A stretch of DNA of 64,000 nucleotides from Pseudomonadota bacterium (GCA_030538085.1 JAUNUR010000006.1:1-64000); one strand, 5' to 3'; counted from the stretch's first letter, positions 38,526 to 48,082 are shown. Notes: generated by a model not told the origin, from the sequence alone. Program-made: numbers and translations.

Positions 38526-38919
38526 AAGCCTTCTCCCGCCGAAACATTGAACAGGCTCTGAGCGCGGTGCCAAACCAAGCGATAACGGTTTGATACCGTT
38601 TTGAAGTATTGAAAAGTGAGCTGCTGGTCCTTGATATTTAAGCGAAAGGCTTGCTTTTCATGCATGAAAAAATTTGAAAGGCTCCCCTGCCTGTGACAGG
38701 CAAGCCGCAGTGCAGCAACACCAACAGTGTTGGCAGCAATGCCATGCCGCCTCATGGTGCAGACAGGCCTGCCCACGATGCGGGATGAAGAGCCACTTCA
38801 CAACGGCGTGCTGACATCCACGCCCTGCAACCGAATTTCCGGTGAATTCGCGTCTGACTAAGCTAAAGTACGCAAAATCGACAGTATTCGCTCTTCGCGA
38901 AAACCAAGGAGAAAAGGCC
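38526..38919. other. Intergenic stretch without a supported gene
   Basis: A 103-residue open frame on the minus strand (38465-38776) ends with the same repeat-derived tail as the EVE gene (PASRAGVPEENQ). No family was recognised. The AT content here is above the window's average. Confidence 0.45.
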
Positions 38920-39804
38920 ATGTCCCGGTTGTTCTGCCTGCTTTTACTCATGTTCACGCTGCCGCTGGCGGCACAGCCGGTGGGCAATGGCCCAACGGCG
39001 GCAAATACCGCCCGGCCCGGCTACTTCGTCTATCAATACATACCGCCCAAGGACCCCGCGCTGAAAGACATCTACGCGCTGGCAAAAAGCACCAACATCC
39101 TGTCGCGGCTGCGCGAGGTCGATGCCATCGGCAACGGCTTGTTCATGATGCCCGACCTGCCCATCGTCACCGCCGAATGCGGGCAGGTCAACGCCTTCTA
39201 TCACACGCGCCGCAAGGTCGTGGTCGTCTGCTACGAAATGATGAACTCGCTGGTGGAAGAAGCGCGCGCGGCCGCCAAGGCCAACCCCAAACTGGGCAAT
39301 GGCGACCCCGAAGGCTTCACGGCCCACTTCCTGCTCGCCAACCTGCGCTTCATCGTGCTGCACGAAGTCGGCCATGCGCTGATCGACATCCTGGAGCTGC
39401 CCACGGTGGGGCGCGAGGAAGACGCGGTCGACCAGTTCGCCGCCAAATTCATGATCATGCTGATGGCACCCGACGCACCCATCCCGGAGCCGCCCGAAAC
39501 CACGGTTGAACATTACCGGCTTGCCTCCCTGTGGTTCCTTGGCAGGGGCCAGGGCGATGGCTCCTACGGCATGAAGGCCTTCGCCGACGAACACTCGCTA
39601 AGCGAACAGCGCTACTTCAACATGATGTGCTACCTGTACGGCTCCAACCCGGCCCGTCTGCTCTGGGTCGTCACCCGCGCTGGCCTGCCCGAAGAGCGCG
39701 CCACCCGCTGCCCCGACGAAACCGCGCAAATGGAACGCTCTTGGAGCCGTCTGCTGAGCCCGCATTTCAACAAGGCGCTGACCTCGGGCGCCAGGCGGCG
39801 CTGA
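38920..39804 (+). CDS. DUF4344-type putative metallopeptidase, exported
   Basis: This protein of about 294 residues has an N-terminal signal peptide (SRLFCLLLLMFTLPLAAQ). The mature part has H148-EVGH-152 and, 15 residues later, EEDAVDQFA, a zinc-binding pattern typical of DUF4344 proteins. Two Cys (near 87 and 104) could form a disulfide. The ATG at 38920 has AAGGAG 8 bases before it. It lies alone in the accessory tract, and its substrate is unknown. Confidence 0.82.
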   Translation: MSRLFCLLLLMFTLPLAAQPVGNGPTAANTARPGYFVYQYIPPKDPALKDIYALAKSTNILSRLREVDAIGNGLFMMPDLPIVTAECGQVNAFYHTRRKVVVVCYEMMNSLVEEARAAAKANPKLGNGDPEGFTAHFLLANLRFIVLHEVGHALIDILELPTVGREEDAVDQFAAKFMIMLMAPDAPIPEPPETTVEHYRLASLWFLGRGQGDGSYGMKAFADEHSLSEQRYFNMMCYLYGSNPARLLWVVTRAGLPEERATRCPDETAQMERSWSRLLSPHFNKALTSGARRR

Positions 39805-40068
39805 GGCCAAAGCGGGCAGCCATGCCCCAAAAAATCACTTGACCAGCAAGAAGTCTCATTCCCTTTCCACTTCAAGGTGTCAATCACCGTCACACGGCGA
39901 AAGCCGGAAGCCATGTTTCTCGGCACACGCCGTCTGGATTCCGGCCTTCGCCGGAATGACGAGAAATTGCGGCTTTGATCTGGAATTCGGGTGCTTGGGC
40001 TATTGGCAAGTGCGAACAACGAAGCAGCGCGTAATGTAGGTTGGCGGTGAGCGTAGCGAACCCCATAC
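39805..40068. other. Intergenic stretch with a REP-like hairpin
   Basis: 'ggattccggccttcgccgga' (39935-39954) forms a short hairpin that ends 'atgacgag'. Related forms are near 43950 and 55217-55313. Otherwise nothing is recognised. Confidence 0.5.
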
Positions 40069-41539
40069 ATGGACGCCCCCGGTTTGCCAGGCCCCTCAAT
40101 GGTTGGTGGTCAGACAAGGCACTGATTGCTGCCATACATCCGGACTTTCTTGCGTGGTCTGGGCCACTGTCCCTGATGGAATTCGCTGACCGGCTCCTGC
40201 TATCAACCTATCGCGCTTGCTGCGCCTTGGGGTAATCGGGTTTTGCCGGTCACGGTCTTACCTGTCTTACCATCACTTCTTGACTCGCCTGTGCAATCGT
40301 GGACTCGTTGCTGCTTGACTGCTTGACTGCTTGGCTCTTTCAGCTACATCGACGAGGCCTTTTGCTGGTCGGCTGGCACTGAGGGTTCAGCCCGGTTGAT
40401 CCTGAGCTTCATGCTGGCGCCCTGCTGGCTGCGTACCCCGGCTCGTACGCACGCCCATGCGTGAGCATGGCCCAGATGATGCGCACGCTCTTGTTGGCCA
40501 GCGCCACCGCAGCGATGTTCTTGTGGCGCCGCTGGGCAAGGGCATCGAGCCAGACATCGCTGGACAGCCCCGCCTGACGCCTGCGCTCGTTGGCCTGGAT
40601 GACGCTTCTGGCGCCATGAATGAGCAACGTGCGCAGGTACTTGTCGCCTCTTTTGCTGATACCCAGCAACTGCTGCTTGCCCCCTGAGCTGCTTTGCCCA
40701 GGCACCAGGCCCAGCCAGGCGGCCAACTGCCTGCCGCTGGCAAAGTCCTTGACGCTGCCCACGGTGGCAATGAAGGCGCTGCTGGTGATGGGGCCGATGC
40801 CGGGAATTTGCTGCAGTTGCCGTTGCACTGCCAGATCAGCGCCAGCGCCGGCCTTGATCTGCTGCTCCTGGGCCTTGATGTGTTCGTTCAACTGGCCAAA
40901 GTGCTCGTGCAGGCTTTGCAGCAGCAGCCGAAAGCTGCCGGGCAATTCAACGCTGGCATCTTCGATGATCTCGGGGATACGGGCGATGTGGGCAATGCCC
41001 TGGGCCAGCGTGAGGCCAAACTCGGCCAGCAGCCCGCGCATCTGGTTGGCCAGCGCGGTGCGGGCCTTGACAAGACCCGAGCGCGCACGGTGCAGCGCCA
41101 GCAGCGCTTGTTGCTCGGCGCTCTTGATGGCAACAAAACGCATGTTCGGGCGAGCAACGGCTTCGCAGATGGCCTCGGCATCGGCTGCATCGTTCTTGTT
41201 GGTCTTGACGTAGGGCTTGACAAATTGCGGGGCCATCAGGCGCACGGTGTGACCATAGGCCTGGAGCTTGCGCGCCCAGTAGTGTGCTGAGCCGCAGGCC
41301 TCCATGCCAATCAGGCACGGTGGCAGTTTGACGAAGTATTCGGCCATCTGGCTGCGCCGCAGTTGTTTGCGCAGCACGACACGACCATCTGCATCAACTC
41401 CATGCAGTTGAAAGACGTTCTTGGCCAGATCAATGCCCAAGGTGCTAATGTTCATGATGGACGCTCCTGTCTGCTTCAGAGGTGGTTGATGACCCCCTCA
41501 CTTTGGCACTTCGATGCCGTTAAGGGTGGGGGCGTCCAT
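40069..41539 (-). mobile_element. IS110 family (IS1111-type) insertion sequence, complete
   Basis: The 12-base sequence atggacgccccc (40069-40080) is inverted at 41528-41539, around one intact transposase. Length about 1.47 kb is normal for the IS1111 group, which has subterminal inverted repeats. True tips may lie a few bases outside. There is no clear target duplication, as expected for the family. Confidence 0.7.
40409..41455 (-). CDS. IS110 family transposase
   Basis: This 348-residue DEDD transposase has the N-terminal GIDLAKNVFQLHGVD motif (D8), KTNKNDAADAEAI, and the C-terminal transposase-20 domain IPGIGPITSSAFIATVG followed by GLVPGQSSSGGKQQLLGISKRGDKYLR with the conserved Ser. It appears intact. 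A leader of about 75 bases contains a partial internal repeat of the terminal sequence (gatggacgctcc). Confidence 0.93.
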   Translation of the reverse strand: MNISTLGIDLAKNVFQLHGVDADGRVVLRKQLRRSQMAEYFVKLPPCLIGMEACGSAHYWARKLQAYGHTVRLMAPQFVKPYVKTNKNDAADAEAICEAVARPNMRFVAIKSAEQQALLALHRARSGLVKARTALANQMRGLLAEFGLTLAQGIAHIARIPEIIEDASVELPGSFRLLLQSLHEHFGQLNEHIKAQEQQIKAGAGADLAVQRQLQQIPGIGPITSSAFIATVGSVKDFASGRQLAAWLGLVPGQSSSGGKQQLLGISKRGDKYLRTLLIHGARSVIQANERRRQAGLSSDVWLDALAQRRHKNIAAVALANKSVRIIWAMLTHGRAYEPGYAASRAPA

Positions 41540-41626
41540 TCCATTAACCTACCAGGCTGTCGCGATGAAAGGGGGGGCAGGGGGTGTTTATGGCAAAGGC
41601 CAAAGGGCGGCTGCGCCGCCCCCCAA

Positions 41627-42103
41627 TCACTGACTGGCACGCACCAACCGCACCGCGGCGTTGTCGCTGAAGAGGACGGAGCCGTCGTAGAACAGGACGA
41701 CCCAGGCGGAGCCCGCGAGGCCCACAAGGGGCGAAGACGACCAGTACCAATCGCTGAGCGTGCCCGGGAAGGCGGTGGCATCGATGGCTGGGTTTTTGCA
41801 GCCTTTGTCGGCCAGGCTGTTCAGCTCGTCCACATCAGGCAGGCGCCACGGCCCCTGGTCGCGTGCCAGCTTGAGTGCGGCTTCGTGGGCCATGGTGGTC
41901 GCCGTACCGGTGCAGGTGGTGCCGCTCCAGCTCTGGCCTTCGCTGCAGCGCCTCCAGATCAGCTTGGTTTGTTTATCGGTAACCTCGGTGCCATCGGCGC
42001 TGATGGAAAAGCGCTGCGCCGTGGGCACGCTGGGGCAGGCAGCCTGCGCCGTGGTGGCCAGCAGGGCGGTGGCCACGGCCACGGGGATCAACAGGGTTTT
42101 CAT
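41627..42103 (-). CDS. DUF1566 domain-containing exported protein
   Basis: This protein of about 158 residues has an N-terminal signal peptide (KTLLIPVAVATALLATTAQA). The mature part has the DUF1566/Lcl C-terminal pattern: DKQTKLIWRRCSEG, WRLPDVDELNSLAD, and YWSSSPL with VLFYDGSV. The family is found in exported proteins with C-type-lectin-like folds. The ATG at 42103 has AAGGAG upstream. It lies next to the IS110 element. Confidence 0.8.
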   Translation of the reverse strand: MKTLLIPVAVATALLATTAQAACPSVPTAQRFSISADGTEVTDKQTKLIWRRCSEGQSWSGTTCTGTATTMAHEAALKLARDQGPWRLPDVDELNSLADKGCKNPAIDATAFPGTLSDWYWSSSPLVGLAGSAWVVLFYDGSVLFSDNAAVRLVRASQ

Positions 42104-42459
42104 GAGAAGGGTTCTCCTTTTGTGGATGGCGAGAAACATAGGAAAGTCAAAGTCATTCATCGCAGAGGCGCGGAGGGGCGCGGAGACCATGCAGATTGGG
42201 GTGGCGGCGACAGCGAAAGCACATTTGGCGAGCGCACGCAGGTTGGCGGTGTTTTCTATGGGGTAAGCCGAAGGCGCACCCCAACAAACACCACCTTGCC
42301 CTTTTCACGGTGGCGGCAAAGGCCAGCGGTGGTGCGTTTGGGTTCATTTCATTCACCCCAACCTCCGCTGGCAGCACAGGTTGGGGGGAGCGCAGCGAAA
42401 CCCAACAAAACCCAGTGGGCATATCCGGCGGCGAATACCCGTGCCTTTTTCAAAAAACA
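42104..42459. other. Intergenic stretch with short repeats
   Basis: It contains 'aggcgcaccccaacaa' and, inverted, 'caggttggggggagcgcagc', a type of repeat often found between genes in this group. No gene was recognised. Confidence 0.45.
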
Positions 42460-43119
42460 TCAGAACCGATAACTGACGCCCACCGACAGCACGGGAAACA
42501 CGCGCAGCTTGTTCAGGTCTTTTTGCACCTTGGCAATTTCGGCATCAAGGTCTGCTTGCTCCACGCCCTGGGTGCCGACGATGTTCTGCTGGATGTTCTT
42601 GAGCTTGTATTTGCCGATCATCACGCCCAGGTCGGCGTTGAATGACCAGCCCTTGCTGTCAGACTTGCGGTGGCCCCAGCCAATGCCGATATAGGGTGCC
42701 ACCTTGGGGTATTCGGCATCCACATTCAGATAGTGCCCAGTCAAATCGACATCCTTGCCGTTGATGGTGGTGGTGGAGTTGGCCGCGGCGCGCGAGCGCA
42801 GTTTCAGCGCGTTGTCGTTGAAGGCCAGGCCGCCGGTCAGGCGGAACTGGTTGCCGGCGGGGAACCAGTCGCCATAGGCGCCCACGCGGTGGGCGGCCAG
42901 CTTGGCGGAGTAATCCACCCCGCTGATCCTGTCATTGCGCTTGAAGCCATAGCCGCCCGTGATATCGCCGCGCACGGTGAAGCTGTCGTTGATGGGATAG
43001 GCATAGCCCACGGTCACGCCGGTCAGGCCTACGGCACCATAGACCTCGTTGGCCTGTGCTGAAACGGCGCCCACGGTCAGTGCGGCCAGTGCCGCAGCTT
43101 TCAAGAATTGATTCATCAT
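42460..43119 (-). CDS. Outer-membrane beta-barrel protein
   Basis: This 219-residue protein has a signal peptide (MMNQFLKAAALAALTVGAVSAQA) and alternating hydrophobic beta strands, and ends in YRF, a C-terminal Phe signal for BAM insertion. Size and pattern are of OmpW/OmpA-like eight-stranded barrels. A charged segment (QADLDAEIAKVQKDLNKLR) near the C-terminus forms a likely periplasmic or extracellular helix. Two ATG codons are adjacent (43119, 43116). Ligand unknown. Confidence 0.8.
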   Translation of the reverse strand: MMNQFLKAAALAALTVGAVSAQANEVYGAVGLTGVTVGYAYPINDSFTVRGDITGGYGFKRNDRISGVDYSAKLAAHRVGAYGDWFPAGNQFRLTGGLAFNDNALKLRSRAAANSTTTINGKDVDLTGHYLNVDAEYPKVAPYIGIGWGHRKSDSKGWSFNADLGVMIGKYKLKNIQQNIVGTQGVEQADLDAEIAKVQKDLNKLRVFPVLSVGVSYRF

Positions 43120-44022
43120 GATGATTAAAAGTGAAGATTTAAAAGAACAGATTCAAAAAGCGCACGAGAAACAGACCCTGATAAACAGCTCCTTTATTGC
43201 CAGCTACCGCAGTACCCATCAGGCAGAAACTTCAACCAACACGGCCGTTGTCAGGCACCCGGTAGCTGGCTTTTGACATCCACGAAAAAACCTCTCTCCC
43301 TTTTTGACCATGGCATCCGAGACAGCCACGCCTGGCGCGGGCAAGGCAAACAACGCCTGACTTTTCAAGATGGGCGCCGCCCTCTCCCTGCCTTGCATCC
43401 ACCGGCCAAGGCGGGCTGCTCGGATACAAATTTTTTCAAACCTTATCGGGCGATCAAGGCGCAGGCAAATTGACTTGTATCTGATGCATCTTCTTGCAAA
43501 CATCCATAAAATGTGGGTCAACCCATTGAAGCACCTGGGTTTCAAGCTATCGAATTTGATGTTTCGCGTGAGTTAACTGGCGGTGTTCCGTTGCAGTCCA
43601 TGGCGACGAGGGGGCCAGACGGTGGCAAATCTGCAACGATTTGTTGCCCCGAAAGACGCTCGGCTTGGCTGTCATACGGATTCGCGCTCCAAACGATGGC
43701 GGTTCGCGCGGCGGCGGGGGATGACGAAATGATCTCGCTGCGCTTTGATGACGGCGGCTGCGCCGCCATGACACCATGGAGCGCCAGGCGTTTGGCGCAC
43801 GGTCATCGTCATTTCGTCATTGACGCCGCGCAGCGGCGAAGTCATTCCGTCATGAGTAAAAAACCATCTTTTTGAACGCAAAACGGTATCGGGCATGGAA
43901 GGGCCTGCCGGGTTTTTCATGCGCCACGTCGTCGAGCGACGCCGCCGGGATTGCAGCCCTCGCCGGGATGACGAGAGGGTTTGGATCTGGAATTGAAGGC
44001 AGCGCCGTGCGGCGGCGCGGCG
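43120..44022. other. 900-bp intergenic stretch, no supported gene
   Basis: It contains palindromic 'gtcat' rich repeats (43750-43855, for example gacgccgcgcagcggcgaag) and a REP-like block near 43945-43975. Short open frames are present but have no family features. It is AT-richer than its surroundings, especially 43120-43570. Confidence 0.5.
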
Positions 44023-45501
44023 TCACTCGCCGTCGGCCCCAGGATCAGGATCGGGCGCTTTTTTCCCCTTGCGTGCCACGGGCAGCCACGGGCCGTAGCC
44101 TTCGGCGGCCAGCGTGTCGGCAAAGCCGGGGGGCTGCTGGCGCAAGAGTTGCTGCAGTTCGGCGCCGATGCGTTGCTGGGCACGTGTGCCGGCGTGCTGG
44201 TGTTCGCGCACGAAGCGCAGGTACAACACCAGCATGATGGCGAGCTGGCGCGGGTCGGCAATGGCGCGCAGGCGGCGCGTGGCGGCTTTGTAGAAGCGCT
44301 CGTCGTCTGGCAGCAGGCCAACGCATTCCAGCGCGGCCTGGCCCTTGGCGTCGAGCTGGCCCAGGTCCTGCGGGTTGTCGAGCCAGAACTCGGCGAAGAA
44401 GATGTATTCCCACGCGGTGTCACGGCCAGCGTCGAACTTGTCGGTGTAGGCCATGGTCAGGCGCTGCCAGCGCAGCACGTCCCCCGTGGTGGTGTCGCCC
44501 GCCCAGCCGGTGAGCCGGCCCCAGGTTTGCAGGTGGAACGCCAGGTTGGCCACATAGGCTTGCAGGCGCGTGACGTCGCCTTGCGACAGCGCCTGGTGCA
44601 TGGCGGCCTGGTAGTGGCGCAAGGCCAGCTCGTGCAGGGCGGGTGCCTCGGCGGCGGCGGGGTCTTGCTCCAGCAGTGCCTGGATGCGGCGGCGGGCCAG
44701 CAGGGCGCGCAGGTTGTGCCATTCGGCCAGGGTGTGCTGATCAGGCACGCCATGCAGCGGCGGCTGGCGCGTGGTTTGCCACAGGCTGGCATGGGTTTGC
44801 GCGGGCGCGCGGTCGTATTGCACGCGCTGCAACAAAAAACTGGCATGCAAGGGCAGGCCTGGGGTGGCGGGCAAGGCGCTGCCGGCCACGTGGCGCAGCA
44901 GGGCCTCGGCCTGGCTGTAATCGCCCATGCGGCGGTGCGCGGTGGCCGCGCGCAGTTGCACCAGGGCATGGCCTTCGGGCGTGAGCGCGCAGCCGTTCAG
45001 GGGTTGCAGCGCGTCGAGCACTTCAAGCCATTGACCATCAATGGCAAAGGCATCGGCCAGCAGCAAGTGGGTGAGCACGGGCAGCAGGCTGGCATGGCCG
45101 GGCACGCGGGTGAGCGCGGCATGGGGCCAGTCTTGCGCCGATGGCGCGGCCATGACATGCTGCCCATCCACCGTGGCCCGCACCGCCCGGTCACAACGCA
45201 GGTGCCACGGCCCCACGGTCCATTGGCGCGGCGCTGATTCCACGCGCCAGCCCAGCACGGGGTGCGCCTGACAGAAGGCGCGCAGGTTGCCGAACAAGCG
45301 CTGGCACTGGGCGCGGTTGAGTGGCTGGGCCTGCCCACGCGCGGCTAGGCGCTGTTGCAGATCGGCGGCGGTCAGGCCCTGGCTGCCGGCGCCCAGCAGG
45401 GCCGCCAGCACGGCGGTTTCCCAGCGGCGGGAAAAGCGCACGCAGCACCCGTCGGCCAGTTGAACCGAATTGGCATGGGTGTCAATATGAAGCTGCGCCA
45501 T
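44023..45501 (-). CDS. Putative winged-helix/TPR-like regulator, function unknown
   Basis: This protein of about 492 residues begins at ATG 45501. Residues about 12-95 look like a winged helix: helix WETAVLAALLGAG, GLTAADLQQRL, the recognition-like NRAQCQRLFGNLRAF, and a wing GWRVESAPRQWTV. The rest is Leu/Ala-rich helical pairs like TPR or BTAD repeats (HALVQLRAATAHRRMGDYSQAEALLRHVAG). No membrane segment or catalytic motif was found. It is divergent from a TonB receptor gene, with a MITE-like repeat in the gap beginning 7 bases from its start. A SARP/BTAD-like transcription regulator is the best guess. Confidence 0.65.
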   Translation of the reverse strand: MAQLHIDTHANSVQLADGCCVRFSRRWETAVLAALLGAGSQGLTAADLQQRLAARGQAQPLNRAQCQRLFGNLRAFCQAHPVLGWRVESAPRQWTVGPWHLRCDRAVRATVDGQHVMAAPSAQDWPHAALTRVPGHASLLPVLTHLLLADAFAIDGQWLEVLDALQPLNGCALTPEGHALVQLRAATAHRRMGDYSQAEALLRHVAGSALPATPGLPLHASFLLQRVQYDRAPAQTHASLWQTTRQPPLHGVPDQHTLAEWHNLRALLARRRIQALLEQDPAAAEAPALHELALRHYQAAMHQALSQGDVTRLQAYVANLAFHLQTWGRLTGWAGDTTTGDVLRWQRLTMAYTDKFDAGRDTAWEYIFFAEFWLDNPQDLGQLDAKGQAALECVGLLPDDERFYKAATRRLRAIADPRQLAIMLVLYLRFVREHQHAGTRAQQRIGAELQQLLRQQPPGFADTLAAEGYGPWLPVARKGKKAPDPDPGADGE

Positions 45502-45508
45502 GCTAGGC

Positions 45509-45818
45509 TTGAACCTAGAAACGGCAGTTGGATGCGCCCGAGCGTGCCGTGATGGGCGTGCCAGGCAAGGCGAGAGGACGCGGCAGGCTCGTGCCTGCAA
45601 GGACGAGCAACGCCGCATGGCGCGCCCAGCGCGGTGCGATCGGGTGCATAGCGCGCTCACCCAACAGGTGAGTGTGATCGAAGCTGTGAAAGTCAGTGCT
45701 CATGCGGGTTGCCCAAGGATGAGCACCTTCTACAACCTGCCGGCACTGGGCGTGAAAGTCAGTGCTCATGCGGGTTGCCCAAGGATGGCAAGCGGTCAAC
45801 TTCCGTTTCTAGGTTGAA
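45509..45818. mobile_element. MITE-like repeat, copy 2, with internal duplication
   Basis: It matches copy 1 (6719-6984) at about 90%. The left end is 45509-45530 and the right end 45797-45818. A unit of about 37 bases beginning gtgaaagtcagtgctcatg is duplicated (45687 and 45752), with a 30-base insert between. It fills the divergent promoter region of the regulator and TonB receptor genes. Confidence 0.8.
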
Positions 45819-45866
45819 CAAGAGGGGTTTGACGGTTGTGCGGTCCCGTCGAGCTTGGCATTGATA

Positions 45867-45880
45867 AGAGGCTGTCCTCT
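45867..45880. promoter_or_regulatory. Short palindrome upstream of the TonB receptor
   Basis: AGAGG-CTGT-CCTCT is a small hairpin 30 bases upstream of the receptor ATG. The sequence resembles the end of the element at 61801-61968, so it may be a relic rather than a control site. Confidence 0.35.
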
Positions 45881-45910
45881 AAGAAAAACCAAGAAGACAA
45901 AGAGCCGACC

Positions 45911-48082
45911 ATGGGGAAGGATTTTTACCAGGACGCGGTATGCAGCGTCAGCCAGGCGAGGCCGCGAGGCGGCTTATTCTGCCTGCGCCCGTCCCCGTGG
46001 CTGGCGGCCATGGCGCTGGCCTGCGGCCTGCCTGCCCTGGGCGCCCAGCCCGCCAGCGGTGAAGCCGATGCGGATGCGCCCCCCGCGCTGCCCACGGTGG
46101 AAGTCAAGGCCGCGCGCGACACCCTGACGGACACACCCACCCCCGGCGCACTGGCGCCCGTGCCAGCCCTGGGTGAAAACGATCTGGTCAACGAGCCACG
46201 CATGGATGGCGCCTTGGTGGATGCCGGCCTGGCCCAGTGGGACGCGGCGAATTCGCTGGGCATCGGCCAGGGCCTGAACCTGCGCGGCTTTTCGCTGAGC
46301 AACCAGAACACCACGCAGTTGCAGGCCAGCCGCGCCGTGCTGAACGGCCATGCCGATCTGGCGTGGCGCTTCGTGCGCGAGCCGGCCACGGTGCAGTCGG
46401 TGCGGCTGCTGGGCGGCGCCGACGCCACGCTGCTGGGCGCGGGATCGCCCGGCGGCACCTTGCAGATCGAAACCAAGGCGCCCATGGGCGTCAGCGCAAC
46501 GCGGCTCGACCTGCGCCTGGTCAGCAACGGCACGCGCCGGCTGGTGCTGGACACCGAGCGCGCGCTGGGGCCGCTGCAAGTGCGCGGCGTGACGGTGCTG
46601 CACGGCGGCGACCGCACCGAAGACGGGCTGACCGACCGGCACCAGGCGGCGCTGCTGTCCACGCGCCTGCCCTATGGCGACGCCAATCAGCCCAGCCACG
46701 TGCAGCTTGACCTGGAATACCACCGCAACCGCCTGCCCTACGCCTTTGGCGCGCCCTACGAGGCGGGCCGGTTTTGGCTGGAGCACGACTACGTGGACGC
46801 GGCGCATGCCCGTGCCGACCGGCGCTACACGCGGCAAGCGCTGTACTGGCGGCACCGCTTTGGCGAGGCGCTGACGCTGAGCGCGCACGCGCAGCGCGGG
46901 CGCAGCACGCGCGACGAGGTGCTGCCCGGCTTCTTCACCCTGCTGGACGCGCAGCACCTGATGGGCTACTACCGCGAGCTGAGCGAGCGCAACCGCCAGC
47001 TCGACGCGGGCCTGCGGCTGGACGGCCAATGGCGCACCGGCGCCGCCCAACACCGCTGGGCGCTGGCCTGGCAGGGACACCGGCAGGCGCGCGACTTTTC
47101 CGGGCCGCAGAACATTGGCGGCTTCACGCTGGCGCTGGACAACCCGGTGTTTCCCGCGCACCCCGAACTGCTGCCCCTGACGCCGCGCCACCACTTTCAA
47201 CGCTACCGCGAGCAGGGCCTGGGCGCGGCCTGGCAAACGCAATGGAACGGCTGGGACTGGCGCGTGGGCATGCGCCAGGCGCGGCTGGCCCTGGACGGCG
47301 GCAACACCCCCGGGCAAGCGCTGCAAGCGGCGGCACGGGCCAAGCCCCTCACGCACGCGCTGGCGCTGGGGCGCGAGCTGGGCCAGACGCAGCGGGTGTG
47401 GCTGAGCCGCACGCAGTCGTTCATGCCCAACCGCGGGCAACTGGCCAGCGGCGCCTGGCTGCCGGCCAGCCGAAGCGTGCAGTGGGAAGCCGGCTGGGCC
47501 TGGCGGGCCGAGGCCGCCCAGAACGACGCCCCTGCCACCCGCCAGCCACGGCCGGAGCTGAGCGTGACCGCCTTCGACATCCGCCAAGGCAATTTGCCGG
47601 CGGTAGACCCCAATGACCGCGATTACTACGTCCTCCGGGGCCATGTGCGTTCGCGCGGGCTGGAGCTGCGGGGCCAGGCCAGCACCGGCGTGCTGGATTG
47701 GACGGTGGCGCTCAACCTGCTGCGCGCGCGCGTTGACCCGGGCGATGGCGGCCCACTGGAATATCTGCCGGGCGTGGCCCAGCGCTTTGGCATGGTGCAG
47801 GTCAGCGCGCCGGTGGCCCCGCACACGCGGGGCTGGGTGCGCGTGCTGGGCACCGCCCGCAGGCCGGGTGATGAGCTGGCCACGTTCCACGCGCCCGGCC
47901 ACGGGCTGGTGTCGATGGGGCTGGAACACACCTTCCAGTCCAACCCGGCGGCGGCGTACACGCTGGGCCTGCGCATCGACAACCTGACCAACCGGCGCTA
48001 CGTGCGCGCGCTGACGGGTGCCGACAACGTCTGGCAAGGCGATGGGCGCCGGGTATCGCTGTGGCTGACGGCGCTGTTTTAA
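45911..48082 (+). CDS. TonB-dependent outer-membrane receptor
   Basis: This protein of about 723 residues has a signal peptide ending LPALGAQ, then a plug domain (LPTVEVKAARDTL; GIGQGLNLRGFSLSNQNTTQLQ; LLGGADATLLGAGSPGGTLQI) and a beta-barrel with conserved RIDNLTNRRYVRAL and a terminal Phe (LTALF). It resembles siderophore/metallophore receptors; the substrate cannot be assigned. It overlaps the next gene by 22 bases. The start ATG 45911 is chosen as the first before the signal; the ribosome site is weak. Confidence 0.88.
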   Translation: MGKDFYQDAVCSVSQARPRGGLFCLRPSPWLAAMALACGLPALGAQPASGEADADAPPALPTVEVKAARDTLTDTPTPGALAPVPALGENDLVNEPRMDGALVDAGLAQWDAANSLGIGQGLNLRGFSLSNQNTTQLQASRAVLNGHADLAWRFVREPATVQSVRLLGGADATLLGAGSPGGTLQIETKAPMGVSATRLDLRLVSNGTRRLVLDTERALGPLQVRGVTVLHGGDRTEDGLTDRHQAALLSTRLPYGDANQPSHVQLDLEYHRNRLPYAFGAPYEAGRFWLEHDYVDAAHARADRRYTRQALYWRHRFGEALTLSAHAQRGRSTRDEVLPGFFTLLDAQHLMGYYRELSERNRQLDAGLRLDGQWRTGAAQHRWALAWQGHRQARDFSGPQNIGGFTLALDNPVFPAHPELLPLTPRHHFQRYREQGLGAAWQTQWNGWDWRVGMRQARLALDGGNTPGQALQAAARAKPLTHALALGRELGQTQRVWLSRTQSFMPNRGQLASGAWLPASRSVQWEAGWAWRAEAAQNDAPATRQPRPELSVTAFDIRQGNLPAVDPNDRDYYVLRGHVRSRGLELRGQASTGVLDWTVALNLLRARVDPGDGGPLEYLPGVAQRFGMVQVSAPVAPHTRGWVRVLGTARRPGDELATFHAPGHGLVSMGLEHTFQSNPAAAYTLGLRIDNLTNRRYVRALTGADNVWQGDGRRVSLWLTALF

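Noticed and set aside
38465..38776. 103-residue minus-strand frame ending with the repeat tail
   Set aside because: No domain, no ribosome site; it ends in a repeat shared with the EVE gene. It may be a gene remnant but cannot be supported as a gene.
43219..43545. 108-residue minus-strand frame in the 900-bp gap
   Set aside because: No recognisable domain or signal; Cys/Arg-rich composition looks random.
43750..43860. Possible CRISPR-like regularity of GTCAT units
   Set aside because: Units are palindromic, irregularly spaced and there are no unique spacers of constant length; no cas gene is near.
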